Of a stretch of DNA of 64,000 nt, positions 63,516-64,000 are shown one piece after another. The position numbers were made by a program, and so were the translations under genes. Position 1 is the stretch's first letter, and every line of letters begins with the position of its first letter. The stretch comes from UBA6080 sp964607515. Its GTDB lineage: Bacteria; Fermentibacterota; Fermentibacteria; Fermentibacterales; JCC-6. Under the pieces are notes generated by a model. That model did not search any database. It was not told the DNA's origin and worked only from the letters and a program-made list of their open reading frames with translations. Location of the stretch: positions 48,407-112,406 of the forward strand of contig CAZSKU010000006.1 in NCBI GenBank assembly GCA_964607515.1, written 5' to 3'.

Positions 63516-63872
63516 TCAACCGCTCCAGCCGTAATTGGGATCGGTGGCGGTGGCCGGATCGTTCATGTCGGCAAGGGTGACTTTCCAGAAGAACTCATCC
63601 TCCAAAGTCACGGACCTCTTCACGTAACCGTCGCCGTCGGTATCCTCCACCCGTATGTCGTAGACCCCGGGGTCCAGAAGGATGCTCCACCGGCCCGTCA
63701 GCCCGATGATTCCCTCTTCGGCCAGCAGGTTGTCGCCCCAACCGTCGGCGGTTCCCGAAACCCTGACGTACACGCCTGTGAGCACCCATCCCCGGGTGCC
63801 GTTCAGCAGTGTGAGCGTGGCCGCTCCGGAGACCGCCGACAGTATGAGAATCAGCATCAGCGCCCGGATCAT
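63516..63872 (-). CDS. Small secreted beta-sandwich-like protein
   Basis: 118 aa with signal peptide MIRALMLILILSAVSGA. The mature part (TLTLLNGTRGWVLTGVYVRV, WSILLDPGVYDIRVEDTDGD) looks like an immunoglobulin-like or CNA-B-like beta sandwich; it has a WGDN-x-L turn. Unknown function. ATG overlaps the upstream stop (ATGA). Confidence 0.7.
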   Translation of the reverse strand: MIRALMLILILSAVSGAATLTLLNGTRGWVLTGVYVRVSGTADGWGDNLLAEEGIIGLTGRWSILLDPGVYDIRVEDTDGDGYVKRSVTLEDEFFWKVTLADMNDPATATDPNYGWSG

Positions 63873-64000
63873 GATCCGCCTCCAGGCAGGTACACCAGCG
63901 CCCTGGAGGCGGAGGCCCCCTGAAGGTTGAGCACCGCGAAGTAGACTCCGGAGGGTGTTTCCCGGGCAGGCGCCCAGAATACGGGCGCTTCGCCGGAGGT
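63869..64000 (-). CDS. C-terminal fragment of a secreted protein with Por-type sorting tail
   Basis: Only the last 43 codons are inside the window. They end PSGVYFAVLNLQGASASR then ALVYLPGGGS, the shape of the final strands of the C-terminal sorting domain (G-x-Y-x-x-x-x, then R-x-x-x-x-x), like that of the protein at 6984. The 5' part is outside. It precedes the small secreted protein with an ATGA overlap. Confidence 0.6.
   Translation of the reverse strand, partial: TSGEAPVFWAPARETPSGVYFAVLNLQGASASRALVYLPGGGS

Overview
The window is about 64 kb of GC-rich bacterial DNA, densely packed with genes. Most neighbouring genes share ATGA, GTGA or TTGA stop/start overlaps, and GGAGG-type ribosome binding sites are common. 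The lineage looks like an uncultivated member of the FCB (Fibrobacteres-Chlorobi-Bacteroidetes) side of the tree. Reasons: C-terminal sorting domains of the Por/type IX kind (6984-8384 and the fragment at 63869-64000), a long SecA with Bacteroidetes-like insertions, and a TPR lipoprotein that begins right after its lipid cysteine with AYYNTFYNA. No rRNA, tRNA, CRISPR array or intact transposase was seen, so the phylum is an inference.

Layout. 1-6.3 kb: Lon (cut by the window edge), Hsp20, a TPR-PEGA-TonB protein and RecG. 6.4-8.4 kb: a TPR protein and a secreted beta-propeller-like protein. 8.4-14.1 kb: an operon around secA with envelope lipoproteins. 14.2-17.9 kb: a compact peptide-modification (RiPP-type) locus with a PqqD-like carrier, two radical SAM/SPASM enzymes, an HPr-kinase-like protein, an S26-type peptidase and two tandem homologous Cys/Gly-rich precursor peptides. 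17.9-36.1 kb: two long operons on the minus strand that mix pyrimidine synthesis (pyrC, pyrK, pyrD, pyrF), nucleoside salvage, peptidoglycan synthesis (PBP1A-like and a GT51 fusion), type IV pilus ATPase PilB, RlpA and TPR proteins. 36.2-42.1 kb: KtrB/KtrA potassium uptake, lepB, an MscS channel and RadC. 42.1-45.3 kb: a nucleotidyltransferase, a methyltransferase and a CDP-alcohol phosphatidyltransferase, probably making a polar head group or osmolyte.

45.9-54.3 kb is a second accessory island. It is one minus-strand operon with four radical SAM enzymes (one with an N-terminal B12-binding-like domain), a methyltransferase, a sugar-isomerase-type TIM barrel protein and a molybdopterin oxidoreductase fused to a ferredoxin domain. 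No substrate or precursor peptide is evident. Near-identical 24-bp motifs (GGGGACGKACTMAACAA core) lie on both sides of this island or inside its gene ends and look like traces of a small mobile repeat.

54.5-64 kb: a GT-C-like membrane protein with an odd C-terminus, a carbamoyltransferase/SxtJ/DUF5989 trio (the last only 49 aa), a metallophosphatase, NamZ-type muramidase, metallo-beta-lactamase-fold hydrolase, alanine racemase, a DUF362 ferredoxin-like protein and two secreted proteins.

The two radical SAM loci are the best candidates for undescribed biology: the first because its substrates can be read directly from the sequence, the second because its gene combination is not one I recognise.
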